DNA from: Rhodococcus sp. SBT000017
GTDB lineage: Bacteria; Actinomycetota; Actinomycetes; Mycobacteriales; Mycobacteriaceae
Reading direction: 5' to 3'
DNA length: 64,000 bases
Assembly: GCF_003688915.1 (NCBI RefSeq)
Contig: NZ_REFU01000004.1
Span: 1 to 64,000, forward strand
The notes below the pieces were generated by a model. The model had not been told where the DNA came from, made no database searches, and was given only the letters and a program-made list of their open reading frames with translations. Made by a program: the position numbers and the translations under genes. Numbering within the stretch: position 1 is the stretch's first letter; every line of letters begins with the position of its first letter. This document shows, piece after piece, positions 8,143-15,609 of this stretch.

Positions 8143-8448
8143 ATGCTCTTCACCACCGGAATAGCGACCATCGTCGCCGCAGGTGTCGCGTTCTACGCCC
8201 TGCGCACCACTCAGAAGACCATGTTGGCGAACTGGGCCTGGCTCCTGATGATCGCCGGCAACATCGTCACCATCATCGGACTCTGGACCACATTCGACGA
8301 CCGAAACACCCTCACCTGGATCCTCAACATCGGAGCCACCGTCGGACTCGCGGCCGTACTGCTGGCCAGCCTGTCCATCTTCCGTAGCGTCGGCGTTTCC
8401 GCACTGCTCGGCCCTCGCCGGACCAGCACCGCAGGGGAAGAACAATGA
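8143..8448 (+). CDS. small membrane protein (101 aa), first of a four-gene run
   Basis: MLFTTGIATIVAAGVAF... has three hydrophobic segments (about 3-20, 28-45, 60-80) and a charged C-terminus. The stop overlaps the next start (ATGA at 8445-8448), so it is co-translated with the following gene. The upstream 210 bp (7932-8142) holds only tiny frames. No family recognised. Confidence 0.65.
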   Translation: MLFTTGIATIVAAGVAFYALRTTQKTMLANWAWLLMIAGNIVTIIGLWTTFDDRNTLTWILNIGATVGLAAVLLASLSIFRSVGVSALLGPRRTSTAGEEQ

Positions 8449-8777
8449 ACGTCGTCAACACCACCGCCTTCATCGTGTTCGTCGCACTCGTCACCGGGGC
8501 CTACGCCATCAGCACCCGCTACATACGCACGCCGTCACGAACCGCACTGCACAGCAACGCGCTTGCTCTCATCAGCCTCGCCGTAGTCGCTGCCACTGTC
8601 TTCGCCCTCACCTACCCAGACCTCGCTTGGGGATGGAAAGCAACCCTTATTGCAGGCTTCATCGGCTTCGGCTACCAGTGCGCACGGATGTTCAACAGCA
8701 CCCGTGACGAGTACGAAGCCAGCCAGCGGCGCAGCTTCGTCCAAGCCACCGTCGAAGACGACAGGAACAACCGATGA
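8445..8777 (+). CDS. small membrane protein (110 aa)
   Basis: MNVVNTTAFIVFVALVTGAY... has three membrane segments (about 7-25, 42-60, 68-85) and an acidic, Arg-rich soluble tail. Start and stop overlap the neighbours by 4 bp (ATGA), so it belongs to the same operon. Function unknown. Confidence 0.7.
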   Translation: MNVVNTTAFIVFVALVTGAYAISTRYIRTPSRTALHSNALALISLAVVAATVFALTYPDLAWGWKATLIAGFIGFGYQCARMFNSTRDEYEASQRRSFVQATVEDDRNNR

Positions 8778-9175
8778 ACATCCTCAACACCAAGAACACC
8801 AACGCCGCCAGAGCCGAGATGGAACAACTCAACCTCGACCTCCTCACCAAATACACCAGAGAGGGAGCGGGTCTGTACCTCAGTGCGGCCCGCGCCTACC
8901 GCACACAACGCGCCATTCAGCTCGAACGACTATTCCACTTCAACCTCGCCCTCTCGTTCATCGTCCTCACCACCAACACCGTCAACATGATCGCCGGCAA
9001 TGAATCGTCGACAATTCTGTGGATCGCCTCCTGCGCAAGTGTTCTCGGTGTCCTCTACAGCGGCTACAACCTGAAGCGCTACGCAACCCGCGACAAGTTC
9101 GTGGACACCATTGCTGCCGAAGCAACCGTCGCCAACGCACACGAACTCCACCACAACCGCCAACGCAACACCTGA
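8774..9175 (+). CDS. membrane protein (133 aa), paralogue of the next gene
   Basis: The N-terminal part (EMEQLNLDLLTKYTREGAGL then AARAYRTQRAIQLERL) is a basic helical domain followed by two membrane segments (about 57-75, 82-100) and a soluble tail. The next gene repeats the layout (EMQQLRSQLTTNYTRQDAQR, AARKFRTQRAITLRY), showing a tandem duplication. Cytoplasmic coil plus two TM could make a small membrane-anchored partner protein. Function unknown. Confidence 0.7.
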   Translation: MNILNTKNTNAARAEMEQLNLDLLTKYTREGAGLYLSAARAYRTQRAIQLERLFHFNLALSFIVLTTNTVNMIAGNESSTILWIASCASVLGVLYSGYNLKRYATRDKFVDTIAAEATVANAHELHHNRQRNT

Positions 9176-9202
9176 CCCGCCCGCGACAACCTGGGACGCC
9201 CG

Positions 9203-9592
9203 ATGAACCTGTTCAACCTCGCGAGCACAGCAACCGCCAAAACCGAAATGCAGCAACTACGAAGCCAACTCACCACCAACTACACCCGACAAGACGCGCA
9301 GCGGCTACTCCACGCGGCCCGCAAATTCCGAACACAACGCGCCATCACCCTCAGATACGTCCTCGCACTCAGCTGCGGTATCTGCGCTCTCGCAGCCATC
9401 GTCAACGTCAACGACCTACTGACCGGACGACACCCGTCGATCCTTCTCCTACTCGCCCTGGTCGTAGCCGCCCTCGCAGTCGCCGTCAGCATCCACACAA
9501 TCTTGCGCAACCACGCCGCCGGACAATACGAAAACAGCCTCACCGCAACAGACACAACCCTCGAAACAACGCAGGATCACAACGGGCGATGA
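9203..9592 (+). CDS. membrane protein (129 aa), paralogue of the previous gene
   Basis: Shares with the previous protein the MN[IL]xN start, the E-M-x-QL-x7-YTR stretch and the [YF]RTQRAI motif before two membrane segments (about 50-70, 76-96). The gap from the previous gene is 27 bp. It is the last member of the run; after it comes non-coding leader copy 2. Function unknown. Confidence 0.7.
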   Translation: MNLFNLASTATAKTEMQQLRSQLTTNYTRQDAQRLLHAARKFRTQRAITLRYVLALSCGICALAAIVNVNDLLTGRHPSILLLLALVVAALAVAVSIHTILRNHAAGQYENSLTATDTTLETTQDHNGR

Positions 9593-10090
9593 ACCACACC
9601 TGACCCACAAGAGCTACCGCGACACCCAGCGTCGTCACCACCCGTCGCTCCCGCACAATCACCAACCAGCCGTACCCCACTCCCGCGCCGCCGTAGAGCA
9701 CCAGCTCCGGCGGCGTTCCGCGTCCCACCACCCGAGGCCGGCCACGCTCACAGGCAGGCCCTGGCGGGCCACACGCACCCCTACGGGCTGCACCGAATCG
9801 AACTCCGCTTCGCTCCGCACTCAAAAGAGCGAAAAGAATCAATTTCTGTGTGACGTAGGTGGCTTCTCCGAGCATTCATCACCCGTGACCTCCGCATCAA
9901 CCGCCGGCGTCCGCTGCGCTCCCGGCCCAAGGGCTCCGAAAACTTTTCAAAACGCCTCCGGCTGAAAACTTTTCGGCCCGACCCTTGACACTCCGGCCCC
10001 GTGCGCTGACTTCTCTCCCCAGCCACCACGGCACAAAGAAATTGGCAGGGCAGCAGGTCCGGCCACCAGTCGAGAAGGAAGAGACCCGTC
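9593..10090. other. non-coding leader region (second copy)
   Basis: No gene is supported in this roughly 500-bp stretch. It matches 334-775 in several blocks: 9643-9660 with 366-383, 9791-9830 with 486-525, 9870-10018 with 559-705, and the region before the ribosome site (GGCCACCAGTCGAGAAGGA). It should drive the 67-aa Cys-rich gene and those after it. Confidence 0.5.
9870..10018 (+). repeat. Duplicated leader, copy 2
   Basis: Near-identical to 559-705, with single extra C bases at two places. The paired GAAAACTTTTC 11-mers and the TTGACA (9985-9990) are kept. Both copies precede short MHD-starting genes. The two copies are in direct orientation 9.3 kb apart and could recombine to delete the intervening genes. 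Confidence 0.75.
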
Positions 10091-10294
10091 ATGCACGACG
10101 ACCACACCACAGCAAGCGACGACAACACCACCGGGCTCTACGCAGGCGCGCTCTGCGACTGCCGCGACTACAACTGCCCCGCAGGTGCCATCCCCGACCT
10201 CCCGTGCATCAACGACGACACACGCGGCGCTCTTGACAGCTCGCCATGCGAAGACGAGGACTGCCCCACCTGCTACGAGCACTTTATGGGCTAG
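10091..10294 (+). CDS. cysteine-rich hypothetical protein (67 aa)
   Basis: MHDDHTTASDDNT... contains seven cysteines in CDCRDYNC, LPC and PCEDEDCPTCYEHF, enough for one or two small metal sites, on a very acidic background. A GAGAAGGAAGAG ribosome site precedes the ATG. It starts the cluster after leader copy 2. No known family; a small zinc or iron protein or a regulatory peptide is possible. Confidence 0.6.
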   Translation: MHDDHTTASDDNTTGLYAGALCDCRDYNCPAGAIPDLPCINDDTRGALDSSPCEDEDCPTCYEHFMG

Positions 10295-10306
10295 TTCGAA
10301 GAGGCC

Positions 10307-10375
10307 ATGACCGGCCCGCCATCCATCACCGAACGAATCCGCCGCTTCCTGCGCAACCTCACCCGCACACGCTGA
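10307..10375 (+). CDS. possible 22-aa basic peptide
   Basis: MTGPPSITERIRRFLRNLTR... follows the previous stop by 12 bp and has GAAGAGG just upstream of its ATG. It is a short basic amphipathic helix. Support is only position, ribosome site and composition. Confidence 0.3.
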   Translation: MTGPPSITERIRRFLRNLTRTR

Positions 10376-10414
10376 GACCTCCGCACCCGCCACCGATAAC
10401 AGGAAAGGACCGTC

Positions 10415-10552
10415 ATGCGAGCGCAGCACCCCACCTCCGACGAAATCGACATCATCGTTCACCGACGCGGCAGCCGGAAAGTTCGCCGCACCGTCAAACG
10501 CGCCAGCGCACGCCGCGACCGCCGCACCGCCCGCCGCGAACTCCGGAACTGA
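10415..10552 (+). CDS. basic hypothetical protein (45 aa)
   Basis: MRAQHPTSDEIDIIVHRRGS... has an acidic start and an Arg-rich C-terminal half (RRDRRTARRELRN), which could bind nucleic acid. A strong AGGAAAGG ribosome site lies 8 bp upstream. It lies between the Cys-rich gene and the DUF4192 gene in a probable operon. Confidence 0.55.
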   Translation: MRAQHPTSDEIDIIVHRRGSRKVRRTVKRASARRDRRTARRELRN

Positions 10553-10603
10553 AAACTACTCCACCCCAACCCATCCCACACACACTCTCGAAAGGCTTTC
10601 GCC

Positions 10604-11621
10604 ATGACCCAACACCGTATGTCCCTCACCACCGCCGCCGACACCCTCGCCGCCATCCCCGCCCTGCTCGGCTACACCCCCGACAACTCCGTCATCATCA
10701 TCGCCCTGGCCGACACCGGCAACGGCGCACACGCCATCGCCGCCACCGGCCGCGTCTACGCCCACCGGGCCGAGGCAGCCGCCGAGCAGACAGTGGACAG
10801 TCTCGAGCACCAGAGCGTCGACGGTACGACCGTCACCGCCGTCATCCTCGCCGCCATCGCCGACACCACCCACGCAGGCGCAGCCCTGATCGGGCTCGAC
10901 GCCATCCGCGACGCTTTCGCCGCACGCGGAATCCGCACCGTCCGCGCCCTGCACACCCACAGCCTCACCGCAGGAACGACGTTCACCGACCTCGACCGGT
11001 TCACCGACGGCACCATCCCGACCCCGCCACCACCGCGCTGGCGACCGCCCGCACCGCAGCCGGAGCCGTCATCGCCGCATCACGCGGCGACCTCACAGCC
11101 CGATACACCCCACCACCGAGATTCCCGAATCCCTGGCACTCGCCGCCGCCGCCACCATGGGTGCCGACTTCCTGCCCGTCACGTTCGACGAGCTCACAGC
11201 AGTCATCCACGCCCGCGAGATCCCCAGCGTCGACCTCACCGCCCGGATCGGACTCGCCTTGGCCACCGGCCACACCGAAGTCAGAGACGCCTTCCTGGCC
11301 ATGTCCATCCACGGAGACGCCGACGCCGCTGACGCGTTCACCCGCATCGCCGCACCGCTGCGCGGCACAGCCCGCACCAACGCACTCACCATCGCCGCTT
11401 ACTTCCTCTACCGCACCGGCGACGGTGCAGCCGCCCAAGAAGCACTCGAGGCAGCCCAGCGCACCGCTGAACGCGCGAACGTCACCCTCCCGATCCTGGC
11501 CGCTCTGCTCTCGGGCGCACTCTCTGTCGGAATGCCGCCGCAGACGATCAAGGGATTGTGCGAGGTCATCACCCCCGACTACGTCGCCGCCCACATCGGC
11601 AGGGTGCAGAGCTACACCTGA
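10604..11621 (+). pseudogene. DUF4192 family protein gene with two frameshifts
   Basis: Begins MTQHRMSLTTAADTLAAIPA, LLGYTPDNSVIIIALADTG, the hallmark DUF4192 N-terminus. The frame slips at about 11018-11020 (a C run), continues DPATTALATARTAAGAVIAA, and slips again at 11108-11111 (CCCC) into TTEIPESLALAAAATMGADF and a helical C-domain ending HIGRVQSYT. Both changes equal one missing C. Corrected, the protein is about 340 residues, normal for this actinobacterial family of unknown role that is frequent on plasmids and phages. AAAGG ribosome site upstream. Confidence 0.8.
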
Positions 11622-11634
11622 CAACCGCAGCCGA

Positions 11635-11663
11635 GCGTGGCCACCGATTCGAGGTGGCCACGC
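11635..11663. terminator. hairpin after the DUF4192 gene
   Basis: GCGTGGCCACC (11635-11645) and GGTGGCCACGC (11653-11663) pair perfectly around a 7-nt loop, 13 bp after the stop codon. There is no T-run, as is common in GC-rich actinobacteria. Confidence 0.65.
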
Positions 11664-11738
11664 CCGGCAATCCAGCTCGCGTGCGCGGAGCGGGCGGCCG
11701 TCAGATCAGGGGAGGGGAGGCCACGAGCGGAACTGCGC

Positions 11739-11909
11739 TCAGAGGAACGTCGGATCGGCCGGCCACACGATATCGACGCCGGCGGCGGTGGGTCGGGTGT
11801 CCTGGACCCGAACACCGGCCACGATCGCCTCGAGCGCCAAATCCGACGGAGGCGGTTCAGCGTTCACCACAGCTTTGGACAAGGCATGTTCGATCCGCGA
11901 GCGCTCCAT
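11739..11909 (-). CDS. possible small protein (56 aa)
   Basis: MERSRIEHALSKAVVNAEPP... ends AGVDIVWPADPTFL and has protein-like composition; the longer in-frame start at 11954 adds a Cys/Trp-rich stretch. It is the only frame that looks coding in the 600-bp gap 11622-12224, and there is a weak GGGG just upstream. It could be a fragment. Confidence 0.3.
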   Translation of the reverse strand: MERSRIEHALSKAVVNAEPPPSDLALEAIVAGVRVQDTRPTAAGVDIVWPADPTFL

Positions 11910-12158
11910 ACCCCAGAACCCTACCGACCAGCACGAACACCAGCCACCACACACAAAGGGGGAGGTTCTTGTCGATCCGTCTGGCTGCGCAACGAGAATG
12001 CGTCACCCGGAAGCGAAAAGAACGCAGTAGGAGAAGGGGTAGAAAGGCGAAATATGGCGGTATTGCAATCCCCCGTACGAATAGCAGAACACCGAATGTA
12101 GATGATGAAAGATGAAGCGCAACAACGGAACTAGTCGCTATTAATATCTGAATAGCCC

Positions 12159-12187
12159 TGGTCAAAATGCCGATATTGACCTAGAAT
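12159..12187 (+). promoter_or_regulatory. probable promoter of the redoxin gene
   Basis: TGGTCA (12159-12164) and TAGAAT (12182-12187) are 17 bp apart in an AT-rich pocket, 38 bp before the redoxin ATG. The -10 matches the sigma-70 consensus at 5 of 6 bases, the -35 at 4 of 6. Confidence 0.5.
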
Positions 12188-12224
12188 GACAGGTAACAGC
12201 CGAAATTCTCGGAAGGAGAGAACT

Positions 12225-12461
12225 ATGTCCACCATCACCGTCTACACCAAGCCGCAATGCGACCCCTGCAACGCAACCAAAATCTTCCTGGACAGAAAGA
12301 AGGTGAACTACCGAATCATCGACGTCACCGAAGATCCCGACGCCTACCGATTCATCACCGACGAACTCGGCTACCGGCAGACCCCCGTCGTCTACGCCGA
12401 CGAGAACCACCACTTCAGCGGGTTCCAGATCGACGCCCTGAACAAGCTCGCCGCCGCCTGA
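12225..12461 (+). CDS. nrdH: NrdH-type glutaredoxin-like protein
   Basis: A 78-residue thioredoxin-fold protein with the redox motif C12-D-P-C15 after VYTKP, and the cis-proline loop QTPVVY at about 60-65. Length and layout match NrdH redoxins, which carry electrons from thioredoxin reductase to ribonucleotide reductase; a mycoredoxin-like role is also possible. GGAAGGAGAG ribosome site 7 bp upstream and its own promoter. Plasmid and phage genomes often carry such a gene to boost dNTP supply or redox repair. Confidence 0.85.
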   Translation: MSTITVYTKPQCDPCNATKIFLDRKKVNYRIIDVTEDPDAYRFITDELGYRQTPVVYADENHHFSGFQIDALNKLAAA

Positions 12462-12489
12462 AACCCACAAATACAGAAGAGGCCCCACC

Positions 12490-12633
12490 ATGCGACTCGT
12501 ACCCGCCTACACCCCCGACGCCGACTACATCGACCGACAGATCGACGCCGAACTCACCGCAGAACACCCCACAACACGCCATGCAGACAAGGCCGACAGT
12601 GAGTACCACGACATCGACAAAGCCGCATCCTGA
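12490..12633 (+). CDS. hypothetical protein (47 aa)
   Basis: MRLVPAYTPDADYIDRQIDA... is short, acidic and helical, with GAAGAGG upstream of the ATG and only 28 bp after the redoxin stop, so probably in the same operon. No family recognised. Confidence 0.5.
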   Translation: MRLVPAYTPDADYIDRQIDAELTAEHPTTRHADKADSEYHDIDKAAS

Positions 12634-12712
12634 CCACTGACTCGACGCATCACAGCCGGTAGCAACGTCCCACCGGTACGACGTCCGACCCGACACGAAC
12701 ACGAGGCCCACG

Positions 12713-13303
12713 ATGAACGCACTACGCGCAGTCCCCACACCCGGCGACGACGCAGCGCAGGCACGCGCGGACCTCGCACCCGTCGAGGACCTCGACACGT
12801 CGGTCGAGCCCGGTTACGACCCGGCCACCGATCCCGAAGCGATGCTCCTGTGCGCCCTGATGGACGTCCGCAACCAAAGCGCCGCCGGAACCGACATCGA
12901 ACGGATCACCAGCACACTCACCGCAGCGGACTTCGAAGATCCAGCGCACGCACGCATGTACGGCCACATCGTCGACCTCATCGCCGCCGGACAACCCCAC
13001 GACTTCGCCTCCGTCACCGGCGCTCTCATCCGATCCGGAGCAGACGGAGCCAAAGACGCCCCGCTACGCAAACGGCTGATGGGCATCGTCACCGCCGGGG
13101 CGCATTCCGTCGCGGCCGTCCACTACGCCGACAACGTCCTGTCCCAGAGCTACCGCCGCAGCTTCCATGTCGCAGGCCAACGACTGACTCAGGCCGCCGA
13201 AGAAGCACCCGAAGCCGACCTGTTCGACTACATGGTCGAACTCGGCACCCGGCAGCGGGCAGCGTTCAACCGGCTCACCGCTTTTCGGCAGCCCCGCCCA
13301 TGA
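12713..13303 (+). CDS. protein with DnaB-helicase N-terminal-like domain
   Basis: A 196-residue protein. After a 35-residue acidic leader, the segment PEAMLLCALMDVRNQ, TLTAADFEDPAHARMYGHIVDL, DFASVTGALI follows the all-helical DnaB N-terminal domain that makes helicase hexamers and binds primase. No RecA-like motor follows. It may bind the host replicative helicase or act in plasmid replication, but this is inference. GAGG ribosome site 8 bp upstream. Confidence 0.7.
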   Translation: MNALRAVPTPGDDAAQARADLAPVEDLDTSVEPGYDPATDPEAMLLCALMDVRNQSAAGTDIERITSTLTAADFEDPAHARMYGHIVDLIAAGQPHDFASVTGALIRSGADGAKDAPLRKRLMGIVTAGAHSVAAVHYADNVLSQSYRRSFHVAGQRLTQAAEEAPEADLFDYMVELGTRQRAAFNRLTAFRQPRP

Positions 13304-13431
13304 CGCTCGCTCACCCGCCGCTACGGCCCCGATTGCCGGATGGTGCTCACCCAACCCGCCACCGGTCGACGTCGACGGTTCTGTGGGTCCGCCTGCCGCG
13401 TTCGTGCCCACCGAGCCGGTGCACCCCAAAC

Positions 13432-13470
13432 CGTTTTGTAGTACACAAAGTGATCGTTTTGTAGTACAAT
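13432..13470 (+). promoter_or_regulatory. operator repeats and -10 of the BrnT/BrnA-like module
   Basis: The 14-mer CGTTTTGTAGTACA occurs at 13432-13445 and 13455-13468, 23 bp apart (about two helical turns). Each contains the inverted element TTGT-AGT-ACA. The second copy overlaps a TACAAT -10 (13465-13470) only 6 bp before the ATG at 13477, so the mRNA is likely leaderless. This is a typical autoregulated toxin-antitoxin promoter. Confidence 0.7.
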
Positions 13471-13476
13471 ACTGGT

Positions 13477-13746
13477 ATGGCGATTGAATGGACCGACAGT
13501 GCAGACAAGCACGGTATCGACCACGCCGACGCACTCCATGCGATCGAGAACGCGTACTACGTCGAGCGGGAGTTCGACGAGCCGCGAGTGCCGGGACTTG
13601 CGAAACCGTGGCTGTTCATCGGTCCACCTCGCACACTGGGGGGAGCACTGTTGGAGGTGATGGTCGAGGTGATCCCACCACGAGGAATGGTCGTCTTCCA
13701 CGTCATGGAAGCCCGACCCAAACACCTCGACCGCATGACCGACTGA
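13477..13746 (+). CDS. BrnT-like toxin (89 aa)
   Basis: MAIEWTDSADKHGIDHADAL then PWLFIGPPRTLGGALLEVMV and GMVVFHVMEARPKHLDRM match the compact RelE-like fold of BrnT/DUF4258-type ribonuclease toxins: N-terminal helices, a beta-sheet and a final HVxEARxK...R. Toxin comes before antitoxin, as in brnTA. It should cleave RNA or stop translation when its partner is lost. Distant from classical BrnT, so the family call is moderate, but the operon context (operator repeats, RHH partner) is strong. Confidence 0.7.
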   Translation: MAIEWTDSADKHGIDHADALHAIENAYYVEREFDEPRVPGLAKPWLFIGPPRTLGGALLEVMVEVIPPRGMVVFHVMEARPKHLDRMTD

Positions 13747-13806
13747 CACCACGCAGGCGACGTTCCAGCCGTACAACCGCACAACCCCACTACAGAGGTG
13801 AACATC

Positions 13807-14127
13807 ATGACCGAACGCACCGACCACCAGGCCCTGTCCGACTGGGCCGAGAACGAGATGACCCTGCCCAAGAACTCGACCACCGCTCTGCGCGGCGGCG
13901 ACGCCGCAGCAGCGGGGCGAGCCCTGCTCGAACGAGCCGGAGGCGGCCGACCGCCGTTGGACCCGAACGCCCAACCCGGCCAAGAGTCCCCCCGCCGACA
14001 GGTCCGGCTCCCGAAACCACTGAGCGACAGTGTCGACGCCATCGCAGCACGGCAGGGCCGCAGGCCCGCCGACGTGATGCGCGAGGCCATCGCCGCCTAC
14101 GCCGCCAGTCACAGCACCCCCGCGTGA
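13807..14127 (+). CDS. ribbon-helix-helix antitoxin (BrnA-like)
   Basis: MTERTDHQALSDWAENEMTL... is a 106-residue protein whose C-terminal region RRQVRLPKPLSDSVDAIAAR and RPADVMREAIAAYAASH is a ribbon-helix-helix DNA-binding domain. The N-terminal extension likely wraps the toxin. An AGAGGTG ribosome site favours ATG 13807 over GTG 13798. It should neutralise the preceding toxin and repress the promoter through the TTGTAGTACA repeats. Confidence 0.75.
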   Translation: MTERTDHQALSDWAENEMTLPKNSTTALRGGDAAAAGRALLERAGGGRPPLDPNAQPGQESPRRQVRLPKPLSDSVDAIAARQGRRPADVMREAIAAYAASHSTPA

Positions 14128-14129
14128 GC

Positions 14130-14939
14130 ATGACCGCCGTGGACGCCGCTGTGCTCGGTGCCGGACTGCCAGCGCACGTACGGGAGCAGATCGCTGCTGT
14201 CGTCGACGCGGCCGGCGACCTCGAGCACGTGCCGCCCGGTAGCGGTGCGTTGGCGGTGCAGGTGTGTTCGGCGTCGGAAACCTCGTACGACGCCGCGACG
14301 TGGAGCACCCTGGGCACCTACCGCGCCGCTGACGCCGCAACCCTGGCCGAACGGCTGCTCGACGCTCTCGGGGACAGTGCGAACATCGGAACCGACCTCG
14401 GCGTCCTCATCGTCACCCACACCCACACCGACATCGTCACCGACACCCTGGAGGCACCGGCCATGACCGCACCCACCGCCGACGGAACCCGCGCGCCGGC
14501 CGCGCCGCTGCTCACCCTCGACCTCGCCAAAGCCGACGTGCTCGACGACGATTTCGGGTGGCCCGAACCCGGCACCGAATCGGTCCCCGCGACGCCGCAC
14601 TGGTTGCTGCAGGCGGCCATCCAGTCCGGTGCCGTCACCTACGACCGGGGACTGTGGGGCGAGCTCGCACTGTCGGCCGAGTTCACCGCCGCGAACCGGC
14701 ACGAGCTCCAATTCGTGATCACCTACGAGATCGACGGCGCACCGAACATCGTCGACGGCGACACCACCGACTACCCGAGCAACTTCAACGAACTCTCCGA
14801 CGACGAACAGAACGCCGTCCCGTCCACACTGGTCCCGGTGCCCGAGACCGCCACGTTGTGGCTGACGTACCTCGTCGACGCCTTCAACGCCCTGCACGCG
14901 AGCACCGACAAGCTCGTACGCGGCTGGCCCCAGCACTAG
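14130..14939 (+). CDS. hypothetical protein (269 aa)
   Basis: Starts 2 bp after the antitoxin stop (GTG 14124 is an alternative). Residues 1-95 are a helical/beta segment (VREQIAAVVDAAGDL..LGVLIVTHTHT). After a Pro/Ala linker, residues 125-269 form a second acidic domain (FGWPEPGTE...LQFVITYEIDGAPNI...LTYLVDAFNAL). No family recognised. It shares a transcript with the toxin-antitoxin pair and ends at a strong terminator. Confidence 0.6.
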   Translation: MTAVDAAVLGAGLPAHVREQIAAVVDAAGDLEHVPPGSGALAVQVCSASETSYDAATWSTLGTYRAADAATLAERLLDALGDSANIGTDLGVLIVTHTHTDIVTDTLEAPAMTAPTADGTRAPAAPLLTLDLAKADVLDDDFGWPEPGTESVPATPHWLLQAAIQSGAVTYDRGLWGELALSAEFTAANRHELQFVITYEIDGAPNIVDGDTTDYPSNFNELSDDEQNAVPSTLVPVPETATLWLTYLVDAFNALHASTDKLVRGWPQH

Positions 14940-14961
14940 AACCCCGCCCGGACAGCGAAAT

Positions 14962-14991
14962 GCCCCGACCGTCATGCGTGGTCGGGGCTTT
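14962..14991 (+). terminator. intrinsic terminator
   Basis: GCCCCGACC (14962-14970) and GGTCGGGGC (14980-14988) form a perfect 9-bp stem with a 9-nt loop followed by TTT. It ends the plus-strand block and faces the minus-strand genes. Confidence 0.8.
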
Positions 14992-15025
14992 CTGCTGTCT
15001 CGCGGACCGATGCAGGTGGCGTAGG

Positions 15026-15361
15026 TCAGTCCTGGTGGATGGTGCGCAGCAGCTGTGCGAGTGCGAGCGCGGTGATCGGATCGTCGAGTGAGGCCGCGGC
15101 CGCGACGACCAACGCGAGGTCGCCCGAGTCCTGCACCGCATCGAGCAGATCGAGCGATGCGTCGACGGCGAAGTTCGGGCCCGAGATGTCGTTGATGATC
15201 GCCAGCAGCTCGACGAACCGCGACCCGGTCGCCACCGGAACCGTGCTGTGGAGCAACTCGAACGCGGCCACTGCTTCGGGGGAACACAGTTCAGTGAGGA
15301 TTGCCAGTTCCAGACTGTCGATCTCGGACAGTGCGGCGGCAGAGGATTCGGTTGAACTCAT
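15026..15361 (-). CDS. hypothetical protein (111 aa)
   Basis: MSSTESSAAALSEIDSLELA... is an acidic, mainly helical protein (LAIINDISGPNFAVDASLDL, SGDLALVVAAAASLDD). GAAGGG lies upstream of the chosen ATG; the open frame extends further without a better start. Last gene of the leftward unit 16548-15026. No domain recognised. Confidence 0.6.
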   Translation of the reverse strand: MSSTESSAAALSEIDSLELAILTELCSPEAVAAFELLHSTVPVATGSRFVELLAIINDISGPNFAVDASLDLLDAVQDSGDLALVVAAAASLDDPITALALAQLLRTIHQD

Positions 15362-15390
15362 GGGGCGTGCCCTTCGGTGAGGTGAACATG

Positions 15391-15606
15391 TCAGAGGGGT
15401 AATCCGGGGGTGAGAGGCAGGGAGGTGACGATGGCACCGACGAGGCATCCACACGCGATCGTCGCCAGGCGTCTGTTGGTGCGATCCTCCCAATAGGCCT
15501 CGGTCACGAACACCTTGCGTAGCAATCCAGCGGCGCACGCGAGAAACGCGGCGACAACCATTAGCAAGGACAACCAGCGCAGGGCTGTCATCAACAGGTC
15601 CATCAT
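15391..15606 (-). CDS. small membrane protein (71 aa)
   Basis: Two hydrophobic segments (about 5-27 and 48-66) flank a charged loop with TEAYWEDRTNRR. It begins 3 bp after the stop of the upstream gene, so the two are co-transcribed. Function unknown. Confidence 0.6.
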   Translation of the reverse strand: MMDLLMTALRWLSLLMVVAAFLACAAGLLRKVFVTEAYWEDRTNRRLATIACGCLVGAIVTSLPLTPGLPL

Positions 15607-15609
15607 CGG

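Noticed and set aside
10246..12030. 594-codon plus-strand frame
   Set aside because: Arg/Pro/His-rich translation over the DUF4192 region; only a short part (about 11020-11110) belongs to DUF4192 after a frameshift.
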